A stretch of DNA of 64,000 nt from Gallaecimonas pentaromativorans (lineage in GTDB: Bacteria; Pseudomonadota; Gammaproteobacteria; Enterobacterales; Gallaecimonadaceae): NCBI RefSeq assembly GCF_003751625.1, contig NZ_RJUL01000001.1:360253-424252 (forward strand). Reading direction: 5' to 3'. The notes beneath the pieces are model-generated. The model was not told where the DNA came from. It did no database searches and was given only the letters and a program-made list of their open reading frames with translations. Numbering within the stretch: position 1 is the first letter of the stretch; each line of letters starts with the position of its first letter. Shown in pieces: positions 1 to 8,085 of this stretch. A program made the position numbers and the translations under genes.

Positions 1-1095
1 ACATTTAATCAAGTGAGGATAATGAGAAAATAGCCTTTCAACCCTTCTGAACTTATTTTTATTTTTATTTTTAGATAACTCTGTTACAGAAATCTTTGTG
101 AAACTTATTGAGTAGTCTTCTATTTCAGGATACGCAGTCAAGACCGCAACTTTATTACTACTTTCAAGAATATCAATAGATACAACACAGCCATTTAATA
201 TCGAACTTGGCGAGGTTGACGGAACAATAACAAACTCACTTTCAATATTTTCTATTAGCTCCCTATCTTGAACACACTCTTCAGGAATAAAATCTTTATC
301 GATTAAAGAAAAATCATAATAACCTTGTAGATCTGTAATATCATCGATGGGATAAGCAAGTATACTTATCGGCTTTTTTCTTCTGGTCACACTCCGATTA
401 AGCTTGTCCAATATTTCAACAACTTGGTTCTCAAAACTACTCCAACTACCACACTTACCTTTCCATATAACTGACTTAAAAGGATTTATACCTACAGATG
501 TTTCATTCTCACTTTTAGTTCGAACGGCAGACATCATAAAGAATTGGTCAACGATTGGATCAAGTTTATCAGCAAGCTCTTCACCTCCAATTGTTTTGGA
601 TTTTGGCATGAACGGACTATTACCAGATACACTTTGCATCCAAAGAGTTCTAATATCCTCTTCATTAATAAATAGATCATTCAAAGTAGCAAGAGAAACT
701 GGTCTTAGATTTGAGAAATAATTTGTCTTGATTAAAGCCTTTCTTAATTTCTCTTTTAATTCACCCTGAGAAAAATGAATGGCAACAAACGAACCATATT
801 GAATAAAGATTGCAACGTGCTGCTCTAAATTACTATTTGGAGATAACTGCCACCAAGAAGGTTTCTTATCTAACTGATATGTATATAGACGAACCATCAA
901 TGATTCGACATCACCATTTGATTCATAATATTGCGAGTTTTCACTATAGTTACTTCCGTCTTTGAAATCATCTATCCAGTTCCAAAACTGAATAACTGTA
1001 TCATCTAAAGCATAGCTTTTATTTTTAGTTTCACAGAGCAAGACAGACATATATGGAGATATTTGACTCAAAGAAATTATTTTATCATCTTGCAT
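1..1095 (-). CDS. Unknown protein, C-terminus beyond window edge
   Basis: An uninterrupted reading frame runs from an ATG at 1095 leftwards through the edge of the window, so 365 codons are visible and the stop is not seen. The start has AAAAGG about 9 bases upstream. The protein is acidic and polar, has no signal peptide or membrane segment, and is far more AT-rich than the chromosome around it, which suggests transfer. The middle contains the phrases SGNSPFMPKSK and INPFKSVIWKG (roughly residues 157-215). I do not recognise the family. It lies 69 bases downstream of, and in the same direction as, the phospholipase D-fold gene, so the two may be co-transcribed. A defence or nucleic-acid-processing role is only a guess from that neighbour. 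Confidence 0.8.
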   Translation of the reverse strand, partial: MQDDKIISLSQISPYMSVLLCETKNKSYALDDTVIQFWNWIDDFKDGSNYSENSQYYESNGDVESLMVRLYTYQLDKKPSWWQLSPNSNLEQHVAIFIQYGSFVAIHFSQGELKEKLRKALIKTNYFSNLRPVSLATLNDLFINEEDIRTLWMQSVSGNSPFMPKSKTIGGEELADKLDPIVDQFFMMSAVRTKSENETSVGINPFKSVIWKGKCGSWSSFENQVVEILDKLNRSVTRRKKPISILAYPIDDITDLQGYYDFSLIDKDFIPEECVQDRELIENIESEFVIVPSTSPSSILNGCVVSIDILESSNKVAVLTAYPEIEDYSISFTKISVTELSKNKNKNKFRRVERLFSHYPHLIKC

Positions 1096-1164
1096 CTAAT
1101 GAACCTTTTCAATTATAAGAAAACTGACAACTTCCATTTCTAAAATAAATATAAAAAGCAATAC

Positions 1165-1878
1165 TCACATATATATTTCATCCGGCCACAAAAAATACCC
1201 GCCAAAGCGCTTACTCATGCGGAACTCACCACCCGCTTCTTTACCTTTTTCGGTGATGAAGTGCTTATCGCCTTTGAGTTCCAGGTAACCGGCGGTTATC
1301 AGTTTGTCGAGCATCTCGGCAGTTTTCAGGCCGTGTTTCTGGGCGAGCTTGGAGGTGGTGAGTTTGCTGTGTTGTTCTTCGTCTTCGCCCTCTTCGCTGG
1401 CTTCTTCGGCTTTGGGGGGCTCTTGGGCCACCACCTTTTCCAGAGACATGCGCACTTCATCGCTGATGCGGATAATGCGCTGGGCTTCTTCATAGGCGTC
1501 TTTGAACAGCTCGGCGTCGTCATCCCGCTCGATGAGGATGCCCATCTCGTTGTTGTTGATCTGGCTGAACTCGTAGAGGTTAAGGCTGGTAACGATGCAC
1601 ATCTGCTCGTTGAGGTAGCACTTGGCGTGAAGGTTCTTGCAGAAGCTGGTGCGCACAAAGTCGAGCTTGTTAAGCCAGCTGATCTCTTCTGGTTGCAGCT
1701 CCACCTTGCCATAGACAATGCGCACATCAATCTTGAGGCGGTTCTTGTCTTCCAACAGCTCTTTAATGCGGTCGTTGAGCTTGAGGTAGGGGCTAATGAG
1801 GATCAGGCGATCACGGGCGCCTTTGATCAGCTCTTCCAGAAAGTAATTGGTGGCACTGGTATTGAGAAACTTGGCCAT
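1165..1878 (-). CDS. Phospholipase D-fold (HKD) protein
   Basis: The 237-residue protein has one HKD-type active-site half: HAKCYLN followed by SLNLYEFS, matching the HxK...SxN pattern of the phospholipase D superfamily. Many members with a single motif dimerise and act as nucleases rather than lipases. The last 60 residues look like a small winged-helix domain (KLAQKHGLKTAEMLDKLITA). The start at 1878 is chosen because GGAAG lies 7 bases before it; the frame stays open to 1980, but that extension looks non-coding. Base composition is closer to the chromosome than that of the gene downstream. There is no signal peptide, so it should be cytoplasmic. Substrate is unknown. Confidence 0.8.
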   Translation of the reverse strand: MAKFLNTSATNYFLEELIKGARDRLILISPYLKLNDRIKELLEDKNRLKIDVRIVYGKVELQPEEISWLNKLDFVRTSFCKNLHAKCYLNEQMCIVTSLNLYEFSQINNNEMGILIERDDDAELFKDAYEEAQRIIRISDEVRMSLEKVVAQEPPKAEEASEEGEDEEQHSKLTTSKLAQKHGLKTAEMLDKLITAGYLELKGDKHFITEKGKEAGGEFRMSKRFGGYFLWPDEIYM

Positions 1879-2129
1879 AGCGTCTTCCACTGACTTGGCC
1901 CGGGGCGGGTGAGTACGGCAGCCTGTCCCTGGCACTTGTTCACTAGGCATTAAGGTGACAAGGCGAGAACTAAAATGCAAGAAAAATGCACGGAAACTGA
2001 CCTGTCATCTTATACGGCTACCCGAACAGCCGAAAAGCCACAAAGCTATCGACGGAATATAGCTATCGCGCTAACATTTCAAAGCACCTAAAGTGCAGAA
2101 ACAACCTTTCTTCTTGTTGGTAAATTAAC

Positions 2130-2288
2130 ATGCAACTAGTATTCAACTATTCATGGATGAATAGTGAGATATTTAAAGAAGACCTACTAATAAAGAACTA
2201 TTATAACTTCATCAATCCCGACACCCAGATGCCGTTTAAAATGAGTAGAAGAAAAATTCAATATAAAAATACTTATCTGGCTGAGTAA
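2130..2288 (+). CDS. Possible 52-residue small protein
   Basis: A short AT-rich frame begins with ATG at 2130 and ends with TAA at 2286-2288, six bases before the lipoprotein gene. It is rich in Tyr, Asn and Lys, with a basic stretch KMSRRKIQYKN near the end. No convincing ribosome binding site is visible. It may be a real small gene co-transcribed with the lipoprotein, or the tail of a decayed gene. The rest of the interval 1879-2294 shows no other gene. Confidence 0.3.
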   Translation: MQLVFNYSWMNSEIFKEDLLIKNYYNFINPDTQMPFKMSRRKIQYKNTYLAE

Positions 2289-2294
2289 ATTATC

Positions 2295-2654
2295 ATGGGT
2301 AAATTAGTTTTTTACGCCTCTGTGCTGCTCCTTACGGGGTGCCTTTACCAAGGTGAAGGCATTGCTGTTTTTGGCATAGAGAATAACACTCCTTATCCAG
2401 CTCACTATACCGTTACCTGGGATAACACTTCTACACTGTCACAAGGCAAACTTGGCCAGGGCGAACATATTGAATGGACATCGGGAATGCGGTCACATAG
2501 CCAGAGCGACTCAATGGTAAAATCGGTCTCTTCCGTACAGATAGACTTCCCAAATAGCTGCACAGTTACGCTTGGCCAAGGAGAGATTTACCAAAGCACA
2601 ATCCAAAGCCAATACACGCTTTTGTTTTCAGAGGCGTTGAAAAAGTGCCAGTGA
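2295..2654 (+). CDS. Small lipoprotein, function unknown
   Basis: This 119-residue protein starts with a short hydrophobic signal peptide ending in LLTGC, a clear lipobox with the lipidated cysteine at residue 16. The mature part is small and polar, probably beta-rich, with cysteines near residues 94 and 118 that could pair in the periplasm. No family is recognised. It opens the AT-rich island and is convergent with the membrane protein that follows. The ribosome binding site is weak (GAG 10 bases upstream). Accessory position and size would suit an envelope or immunity protein, but nothing in the sequence proves this. Confidence 0.6.
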   Translation: MGKLVFYASVLLLTGCLYQGEGIAVFGIENNTPYPAHYTVTWDNTSTLSQGKLGQGEHIEWTSGMRSHSQSDSMVKSVSSVQIDFPNSCTVTLGQGEIYQSTIQSQYTLLFSEALKKCQ

Positions 2655-2734
2655 AAAATATCAAAGAGTTAAGTGACGACCGCCACTAAAAGATGTACTC
2701 GCACCAGTTCGTTATCAAGTTTGGGAAATAATGC

Positions 2735-3295
2735 CTACTCTCTATTCTGGCGACGGATGTATTGGTTAACCTCTTCCACTTCTTGATGACTACCTCTACC
2801 TAAGATCCGAGCAACACTGGGATCATCACAGTAATAGATATCTTGCATCCATGCGGTGTAATGGATCCGGTTTATCAACAAAGTCATAGAAGGGCAACGC
2901 GTATAACCTGCTTCTTCCGCTTTTGTTTCCCAGTATTGTGTTAGTGCCAAAGGCCCGAAGAACAAAGAGGCAAGAGAAACTAAACACACACCTACCATTA
3001 TTTTATTAAAGAACTGTGCCACTTTGTGGTCTTCCAATCCCTTAATCTTGAAATAGGCACTAAACGGTACAAAAAATAATCCTGGTAAAAAAACTAAGAC
3101 AGCTGAGAGACAATAGTCAACAGTGCTATCGATGACAATTAAAGATCCTTTTTCTGCTAGCAGTTTATTTATGAAGGCATTCTCGAAAAAAAGGTACCAG
3201 CCGCAAAAAGCCAGCAGTAAAAAAAATAAAGGCATTAGAAAAATGACTGCGAGTATAGTTTTAGTATTCTGATTCAACTTAATAAAAAACACCAT
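2735..3295 (-). CDS. Membrane protein, function unknown
   Basis: The 186-residue protein has three probable membrane helices: residues about 13-37, 60-82 and 93-115. A polar C-terminal third (residues 120-186) has cysteines at about 134 and 156. The start has AGGG 8 bases upstream. It is AT-rich like its neighbours and lies 31 bases downstream of the Sel1-repeat lipoprotein gene in the same direction, so both are probably one transcript. No known family is recognised. The arrangement of a small multi-helix protein beside a Sel1 lipoprotein is seen in variable loci, but a role cannot be assigned. Confidence 0.65.
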   Translation of the reverse strand: MVFFIKLNQNTKTILAVIFLMPLFFLLLAFCGWYLFFENAFINKLLAEKGSLIVIDSTVDYCLSAVLVFLPGLFFVPFSAYFKIKGLEDHKVAQFFNKIMVGVCLVSLASLFFGPLALTQYWETKAEEAGYTRCPSMTLLINRIHYTAWMQDIYYCDDPSVARILGRGSHQEVEEVNQYIRRQNRE

Positions 3296-3326
3296 CTGAA
3301 AACCCTAAGAACTCATCTATGTAAGA

Positions 3327-4007
3327 TTAGTTTTCACAAATCCCAAAACTATCAAAGCCATGCTGGTTGTTAGCAATACATTCCCATTCCTCACTGGCTT
3401 TTTTATCAGCTGGCACGTTAAAACCCTGGCCCACAATACGCGCGAGCGTCAGCTGTGCGACTTTGTTGTTTTGCTCAGCGGCGCGCCTTAACCAATAGTA
3501 AGCTTGAAGATTATCTTGTTTAATGCCGTCATCACCATGCAGATAAAAAGTACCAAGCAAGTATTGCGATGTTTCCAACCCTGCGCTTGCACTCTCTGTA
3601 AGTAATTTAACACCTTTATCTGTATCCAATGGCACAGCCCCCGGTGCAGACTCTTGCAGGTAAATCAACGCCAGTAATTCTTTGCTTCTTGGCTCTTTGT
3701 CTTTTGATTCATTTAGTAGAATAAGAGCTTTTGATATATCTTTCTTAGTACCAGTCCCTTTTAACAATATTTCACCATATCGATATTGAGCTATCGGATA
3801 GTGAAGTTCTGATGATTTTTCTAGCAAACTTAAAAACTGGTTATATTCATCAGTGCCCGGTGTAACATTGTCTTGCATCCGGACAGCTTTTTCGAAAATA
3901 GCTTCTCCATTTTCAGGACCACTACTATCACTGCAAGCAGTGATAAAAATGCTTGCAACGATTATCGACATTATCAAATAGATATTTAACTTATTTTTGG
4001 CACTCAT
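3327..4007 (-). CDS. Sel1-repeat lipoprotein
   Basis: The 226-residue protein begins with a signal peptide ending FITAC, a lipobox with cysteine at about residue 25. The rest is made of Sel1-like (TPR-type) helical repeats, seen in phrases such as AQYRYGEILLKGTGTKKD, TSQYLLGTFYLHGDDGIKQD and AQLTLARIVGQGF. Such repeats mediate protein-protein contacts, usually in the periplasm. The gene belongs to the AT-rich island and precedes the three-helix membrane protein in the same direction. The binding partner is unknown. Confidence in the repeat family is high; the biological role is open. Confidence 0.75.
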   Translation of the reverse strand: MSAKNKLNIYLIMSIIVASIFITACSDSSGPENGEAIFEKAVRMQDNVTPGTDEYNQFLSLLEKSSELHYPIAQYRYGEILLKGTGTKKDISKALILLNESKDKEPRSKELLALIYLQESAPGAVPLDTDKGVKLLTESASAGLETSQYLLGTFYLHGDDGIKQDNLQAYYWLRRAAEQNNKVAQLTLARIVGQGFNVPADKKASEEWECIANNQHGFDSFGICEN

Positions 4008-4143
4008 ACTTAGAAATCCACTTTCAAATAAAGTAAAGCCGTACTATACATACCGCTGCTGTTAAGTTTATCTGAGTCTAGAATTGTGATTCCAACTTTC
4101 TCTTTCGATAATTGGGGATGACAATAGTTAATAACGAGATCAT

Positions 4144-4806
4144 TTACTTTTTTACTGCGGAGAAGTAGTCATCAGGATCAAGCTTTTCTTCAAGATACGC
4201 ACCTATTATTTTAGGGGCGCGGCCGTAATCAGTACTGATCCGTAAGTAGTCCAATCGAACAATAACTAAAGCCGATTTCATACCTTTGTCTGAATCCTTG
4301 ATTTTCAGATCTAAACTTTCAACGAGGTCTCTTACTCCACGAAATAACGCTATTTCACTGCCTTCTTGAATAAGAAGACCTAACAAATACGCGCCTGACG
4401 CTCTGCCTATATTACGGCTATTTATCCCACTCACAGGCTGTATTGGTGCCATAGCCTTGGACACGCCCTGAGGATAAACTGGCTTTCCCTTCCAAGCAGC
4501 CCTCTCCGCACTGACAGCCATACCATGTGCGAAGCCACGATCTAATGACTCTAAAGCCGCCTGCTTTTTCTGCGCACCAACAGGCTTAGTTGCATTACTG
4601 CTTAATGGCCCAGCAAAGCGATTAGGATTTTTATTTAATAGTGTTGCTGGAAGCCCTTTATCCATCCCTTGATTTAAAACTTCACTGTCTATTTTTATGC
4701 AATACTTCTTTATTTGGTCAACAGGGAATAAATAATTAGAGAAATCTCTACTAAAAGGTATGATTTCTTTATCAGTCACTATAGAAATATTTTTAACACT
4801 GGACAT
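4144..4806 (-). CDS. Unknown protein
   Basis: The 220-residue protein has no signal peptide and no recognisable domain. A glycine/alanine-rich centre (DRGFAHGMAVSAERAAWKG, then GRASGAYLLGLLIQEGS) is followed by a charged C-terminal part. I chose the start at 4806 rather than the ATG at 4812, because AAGGAT sits at the right distance from 4806 only, and because that start forms a TAATG overlap with the preceding small frame, a sign of translational coupling. It is a cargo- or effector-like accessory gene by context only. The 130 bases after its stop contain nothing recognisable. Confidence 0.55.
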   Translation of the reverse strand: MSSVKNISIVTDKEIIPFSRDFSNYLFPVDQIKKYCIKIDSEVLNQGMDKGLPATLLNKNPNRFAGPLSSNATKPVGAQKKQAALESLDRGFAHGMAVSAERAAWKGKPVYPQGVSKAMAPIQPVSGINSRNIGRASGAYLLGLLIQEGSEIALFRGVRDLVESLDLKIKDSDKGMKSALVIVRLDYLRISTDYGRAPKIIGAYLEEKLDPDDYFSAVKK

Positions 4807-4994
4807 TAGCATATCCTTATGCTTAGCTTCAGATAACTGTCATGATAAGTATCAAAATGAAAAAAATAAAGTTTCTCGCCTAACTTAGTAAAACCATGAA
4901 CACTAATTTTCGCTTTACTGATGAAGTTAGAAGAGAACCTCTTCACATAAAACGACACCGACTCTGCTGTTGAAGCCTGCTCATTTTGAACCAC
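4806..4994 (-). CDS. Small coupled frame, possible gene remnant
   Basis: A 62-residue frame with a GTG start at 4994 ends in TAA overlapping the next gene's ATG (TAATG), as in coupled operons. The same frame stays open and protein-like for about 15 codons upstream of the GTG but has no better start codon there. It may therefore be the 3' remnant of a longer gene truncated near 5040. There is no recognisable domain; the protein is rich in aromatic and basic residues. Confidence 0.35.
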   Translation of the reverse strand: MVQNEQASTAESVSFYVKRFSSNFISKAKISVHGFTKLGEKLYFFHFDTYHDSYLKLSIRIC

Positions 4995-5143
4995 TCTATA
5001 GGCCCACAGCGACTGGCTTACGGGAACCGCTACAACAGAGCTTCACTCATGAATGATTTTCAACCAAATGTCATGGAAACCTGCAGGGATTTATCCCATG
5101 GTTAGCGAGCACATTTAGGTGCAACACATTCAAGGAGTGAACC

Positions 5144-6694
5144 ATGTCCAGCCAATTATCCCCTTCTTCGGCCAAGACAACCGCCGAAGTCTCTGTAAAA
5201 TCTGCCGTTTTCGCCTCGCCGCCCATGGCCCTGTTTCAGGGCTACAACAGCGTGCTGGGCTCTGGCCTTTCCACAGCGGTAGAAGGCCAGTTCACCAACA
5301 CCGGCGGGCAAAGTGAAGTGAGCTGCTCGGTCTGTATGACCACAGAGGAGTTGGCAAAATCGTTGTCTATCGATCAATCGCTCTCGGTGGGCTTTGGGCC
5401 GATGGGTAGCGTTGACCAGAAGCTCGAATTTATGTCGCAACTGAAGGTAACCACCCACAGCGTTTCGGTCACCGTCTACGCCAGCCATGAAATAGGTAGC
5501 GAGAGTATTACCGATGTAGCCTTCAAAAAAGGCATTGAGATCCCCACCAACGACCAGCAGGCCAATGAGTTTGTGCAGTATTACGGCGACTCTTTTGTTT
5601 CACGCCTGGCCAGCGGCGGCGAATACATGGCGGTTTACACCTTCTTTTCTGAGACCCGGGAAGAACAAACCTCCGTGGTAAGCAGCCTTAAAGCCAACGG
5701 GGTCTTTGATGGCGTGACCGTCGGCGGCAGCTTGCAGGTGGCCATGTCTAACTTCCTGAAAACCACCAATGTGAACTACTCCTTCCATCAGCGCATTACC
5801 GGGCATCGCAATCCGCAGTTGCCCAAGCCTGAAGAATTTATCGATTTTGCCGTGAAGTTCCCTTCTGTTCCGGTTGATGCGCCGGTGATCATCGGCATCT
5901 CGTCCAATGGCTATGAAAACGTACCGGGCGCTGGCAGCGGCTTTGCGAAAGTGCGTAAAAACCGGCTCTACTTTACCGGCTCCGGGATCCAGCAAGGCCT
6001 GACCGATAGCCTGGTGAAAATTACCGAAGCCAAAAACCAAATGAGCTGGCTGGCCGGCGTTTATGAGGTGTACGGGAATTTTAACGACGAGGCGCTCAAG
6101 GCCAATACCAAAACGGCTACCCATGATATCGACATCATCCAGACGCAGATGAGCGAGTACGCCACCGACCCCACCGCCGATTTTCAGCCGCCCACGCTGC
6201 CTTCACTGCAAAACGGCAGCCCGGAACTGAGCTTCGATGTGATGTATAGCCCGCAATGGGGTGGCAGCGGTGGTGGCCCCTTTGACGACGTAAACATCAA
6301 CACCTACATCCGCAACAAGACCCGCATCAGCTCAATTGGCTTGCGAACCGGCGCCCGCACCGATCAGCTGCGCACCACTTATGCCAGCGACAACGCCAGC
6401 GATGAAACTAAAGTGCACGGTGGCAACGGCGGCGGTGACCAAGGCACCCTGCAATTACTGCCAGGGCAGTTTGTCACCAAGGTTTGGGGCCGCAGCGGTT
6501 CTAGGGTTGACCAACTTCATATCCAAATCACTGGCGGCAATCAAATCGGTGGTAGTGGCGGCGGTGGCGGCCCTTACGATTGGACACCTCCCGCTGGTGC
6601 TTTTGTGCTGGGGTTTGCCGGCAGGTCGGGAGCAGAGATAGATGCCATCAAAGTGAGCTACGCCAAGTTCAATCCGGCTAAATGGAATAAATAA
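5144..6694 (+). CDS. MACPF-like protein with C-terminal jacalin lectin domain
   Basis: The 516-residue protein starts 6 bases after a strong AAGGAG. Residues 147-159 read YGDSF, six residues, then GG, close to the membrane-attack-complex/perforin (MACPF) signature YGTH(F/Y)-x6-GG. From about residue 365 the sequence is a jacalin-like lectin domain: GGSGGGPFDD, IGLRTGARTDQL, HGGNGGG, VWGRSGSRVDQL and GFAGRSGAEID are its usual strands. MACPF proteins form pores and jacalin domains bind glycans, so a sugar-targeted pore former is the simplest reading. There is no signal peptide, so export would need another route or cell lysis. Composition is chromosomal, unlike the island before it. A terminator follows. 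The MACPF call rests on a short motif and overall layout; the lectin call is firm. Confidence 0.7.
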   Translation: MSSQLSPSSAKTTAEVSVKSAVFASPPMALFQGYNSVLGSGLSTAVEGQFTNTGGQSEVSCSVCMTTEELAKSLSIDQSLSVGFGPMGSVDQKLEFMSQLKVTTHSVSVTVYASHEIGSESITDVAFKKGIEIPTNDQQANEFVQYYGDSFVSRLASGGEYMAVYTFFSETREEQTSVVSSLKANGVFDGVTVGGSLQVAMSNFLKTTNVNYSFHQRITGHRNPQLPKPEEFIDFAVKFPSVPVDAPVIIGISSNGYENVPGAGSGFAKVRKNRLYFTGSGIQQGLTDSLVKITEAKNQMSWLAGVYEVYGNFNDEALKANTKTATHDIDIIQTQMSEYATDPTADFQPPTLPSLQNGSPELSFDVMYSPQWGGSGGGPFDDVNINTYIRNKTRISSIGLRTGARTDQLRTTYASDNASDETKVHGGNGGGDQGTLQLLPGQFVTKVWGRSGSRVDQLHIQITGGNQIGGSGGGGGPYDWTPPAGAFVLGFAGRSGAEIDAIKVSYAKFNPAKWNK

Positions 6695-6702
6695 CTCATC
6701 AT

Positions 6703-6733
6703 GCCGCCGGTTGTTTCAAGCCGGCGGCTTTTT
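6703..6733 (+). terminator. Rho-independent terminator
   Basis: An 8-bp perfect GC-rich stem (GCCGCCGG/CCGGCGGC), a 10-base loop and five T residues end the MACPF-jacalin transcript. Confidence 0.85.
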
Positions 6734-6879
6734 GCATCTGGTACAACCAACTTGCAAAAAAGCTTTCAAATCCAACCAATTAAAACTGATATCCAAGCGG
6801 CCTTTCTTGCTGGAACCTAGCCACCTGCCAAACCTAACGCCGCGCCTTTGCGTATACCCTGCGCAAAAGGAGGTTCACT

Positions 6880-7284
6880 TTGCCAACCCTTATTCTCTTC
6901 TTTGACGGCTATTGCCCGCTTTGCGTTAACGAGGTGCGGCATTTGCGCCGCCTGGACAGGCGCGGCGCTTTGCGGTTTGAAGATATTCAGCACCCGGATT
7001 TTGCCAAGCACTGGCCGCAGATTGATAAAACCGAGGCCAGCCGCATTTTGTTGGGGCTGGATAATGGGACACTTATCAAAGGCCTGGATGTGACCCACAG
7101 GGCCTGGTCTTTGGTGGGGCGAGGTTGGTTGACGGCGCCGCTGCGCTGGCCATTGCTGCGCGGCCTGGCTGACCGGCTTTATCTGTGGTTTGCCGCCAAT
7201 CGCTACCGAGTGTCGGGTTGGTTGCTGCCTGGCGCTGGCTGCACCGATGGCCGTTGCCAGCCGCCACGCCGCCCCGAGAAATAA
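6880..7284 (+). CDS. DCC-family thiol-disulfide oxidoreductase-like (DUF393)
   Basis: The 134-residue protein opens with FFDGYCPLCVNEV, the signature of the DUF393/DCC family: an Asp-Gly followed by a CPLC pair at residues 12 and 15, on a thioredoxin-like fold. Members are predicted redox proteins, but few have known substrates. The start is a TTG at 6880: AAAAGGAGG ends 6 bases before it and no ATG fits. A single gene between two terminators, with chromosomal base composition. Confidence 0.85.
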   Translation: MPTLILFFDGYCPLCVNEVRHLRRLDRRGALRFEDIQHPDFAKHWPQIDKTEASRILLGLDNGTLIKGLDVTHRAWSLVGRGWLTAPLRWPLLRGLADRLYLWFAANRYRVSGWLLPGAGCTDGRCQPPRRPEK

Positions 7285-7285
7285 T

Positions 7286-7314
7286 GCCCTGCCGGTAAAT
7301 GCAGGGCGCTTTTA
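7286..7314 (+). terminator. Probable Rho-independent terminator
   Basis: GCCCTGC and GCAGGGC form a 7-bp stem with an 8-base loop, followed by GCTTTTA, just after the DUF393 stop codon. Confidence 0.65.
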
Positions 7315-7689
7315 TCGAGCCCAACAGTCACCCAAGGCTCACCAGTGTGAGCCGCCAGAACCGCTCACAGTATCTCTTCATCACCCCACCACTATCTATT
7401 CATGGTCCACCAAGAATCAGACTTAAAAAATTGATATTTAAAGAAATAATTCGATAAAAATCTATTCAAGTATCTATTCACGAATCTCGTCACCCCCTAC
7501 ATTTGGCATGTCTATTCCTCTCAACTGCCTTGGAAGACGCCCTTGAGCGCATGGCATAGGGCGGCCAATCCACTCCCTAGCGACAGCTCACCAAAGCCCA
7601 GCTAATCAACTGCTTACAAAACGGCGCTACCGGTTAGCACTCGCTGCCGATAAGCTGGCGCTAAAACTGATTGTGAAGAGAAGCCAAGG
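7315..7689. other. Gene-free interval with short repeats
   Basis: I see no gene here. It holds a perfect 7-bp hairpin (GGCTCAC/GTGAGCC, 7336-7353) without a T run, and three copies of ATCTATTCA at about 7394, 7460 and 7472 in an AT-rich patch. The copies could be a binding site for a regulator of the next gene, but that is unsupported. Confidence 0.4.
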
Positions 7690-7956
7690 ATGAAGTGCCC
7701 TAAGTGCCAGGTTGAGGTGAAGCATTACTTTGCGGTGTTATCGGGCCCTGGCCGATTCCCCTGCCCCCACTGCGCCAGCACCGTGGCGCGGCGCGTCAAT
7801 ATGATTAAGGTACTGCTGATAGGCTTGCCGCTGTTGCTGGTCTATATCTTTTTGCTCAACCCACTGCTAAGCGCGGCGGGCATCGAGTTTCGCTACGCCA
7901 CGCCTTTTATTGTGGCCTTTGCAAGCCTGGTCAGTGTTGAGCTAAAGCACTATTAG
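7690..7956 (+). CDS. Small zinc-ribbon membrane protein
   Basis: This 88-residue protein has an N-terminal zinc-ribbon-like pair of motifs, CPKC at residues 3-6 and CPHC at 25-28. Two membrane helices follow, at about 38-60 and 66-84. AAGGATG at the start gives AGCCAAGG as the ribosome binding site. Short zinc-ribbon plus two-helix proteins are common in proteobacteria and mostly uncharacterised; no specific function can be named. It stands alone, with no operon partner on the same strand. Confidence 0.65.
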   Translation: MKCPKCQVEVKHYFAVLSGPGRFPCPHCASTVARRVNMIKVLLIGLPLLLVYIFLLNPLLSAAGIEFRYATPFIVAFASLVSVELKHY

Positions 7957-8085
7957 GTTCCTGGTAAGCAGCCAGTAAAGAGACCCGTCACCTCACAACA
8001 CCGCCACCCTCGGTAAAGCGCGGCACGTTGCGGCCAGGGTGCTGAACAGGCAGCCGGTGAAAGCAGGCACGGGCCGCCACTTCTT

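Noticed and set aside
404..721. 105-codon plus-strand frame at the left end
   Set aside because: It lies opposite the long unbroken minus-strand gene that has a better start and runs the full length.
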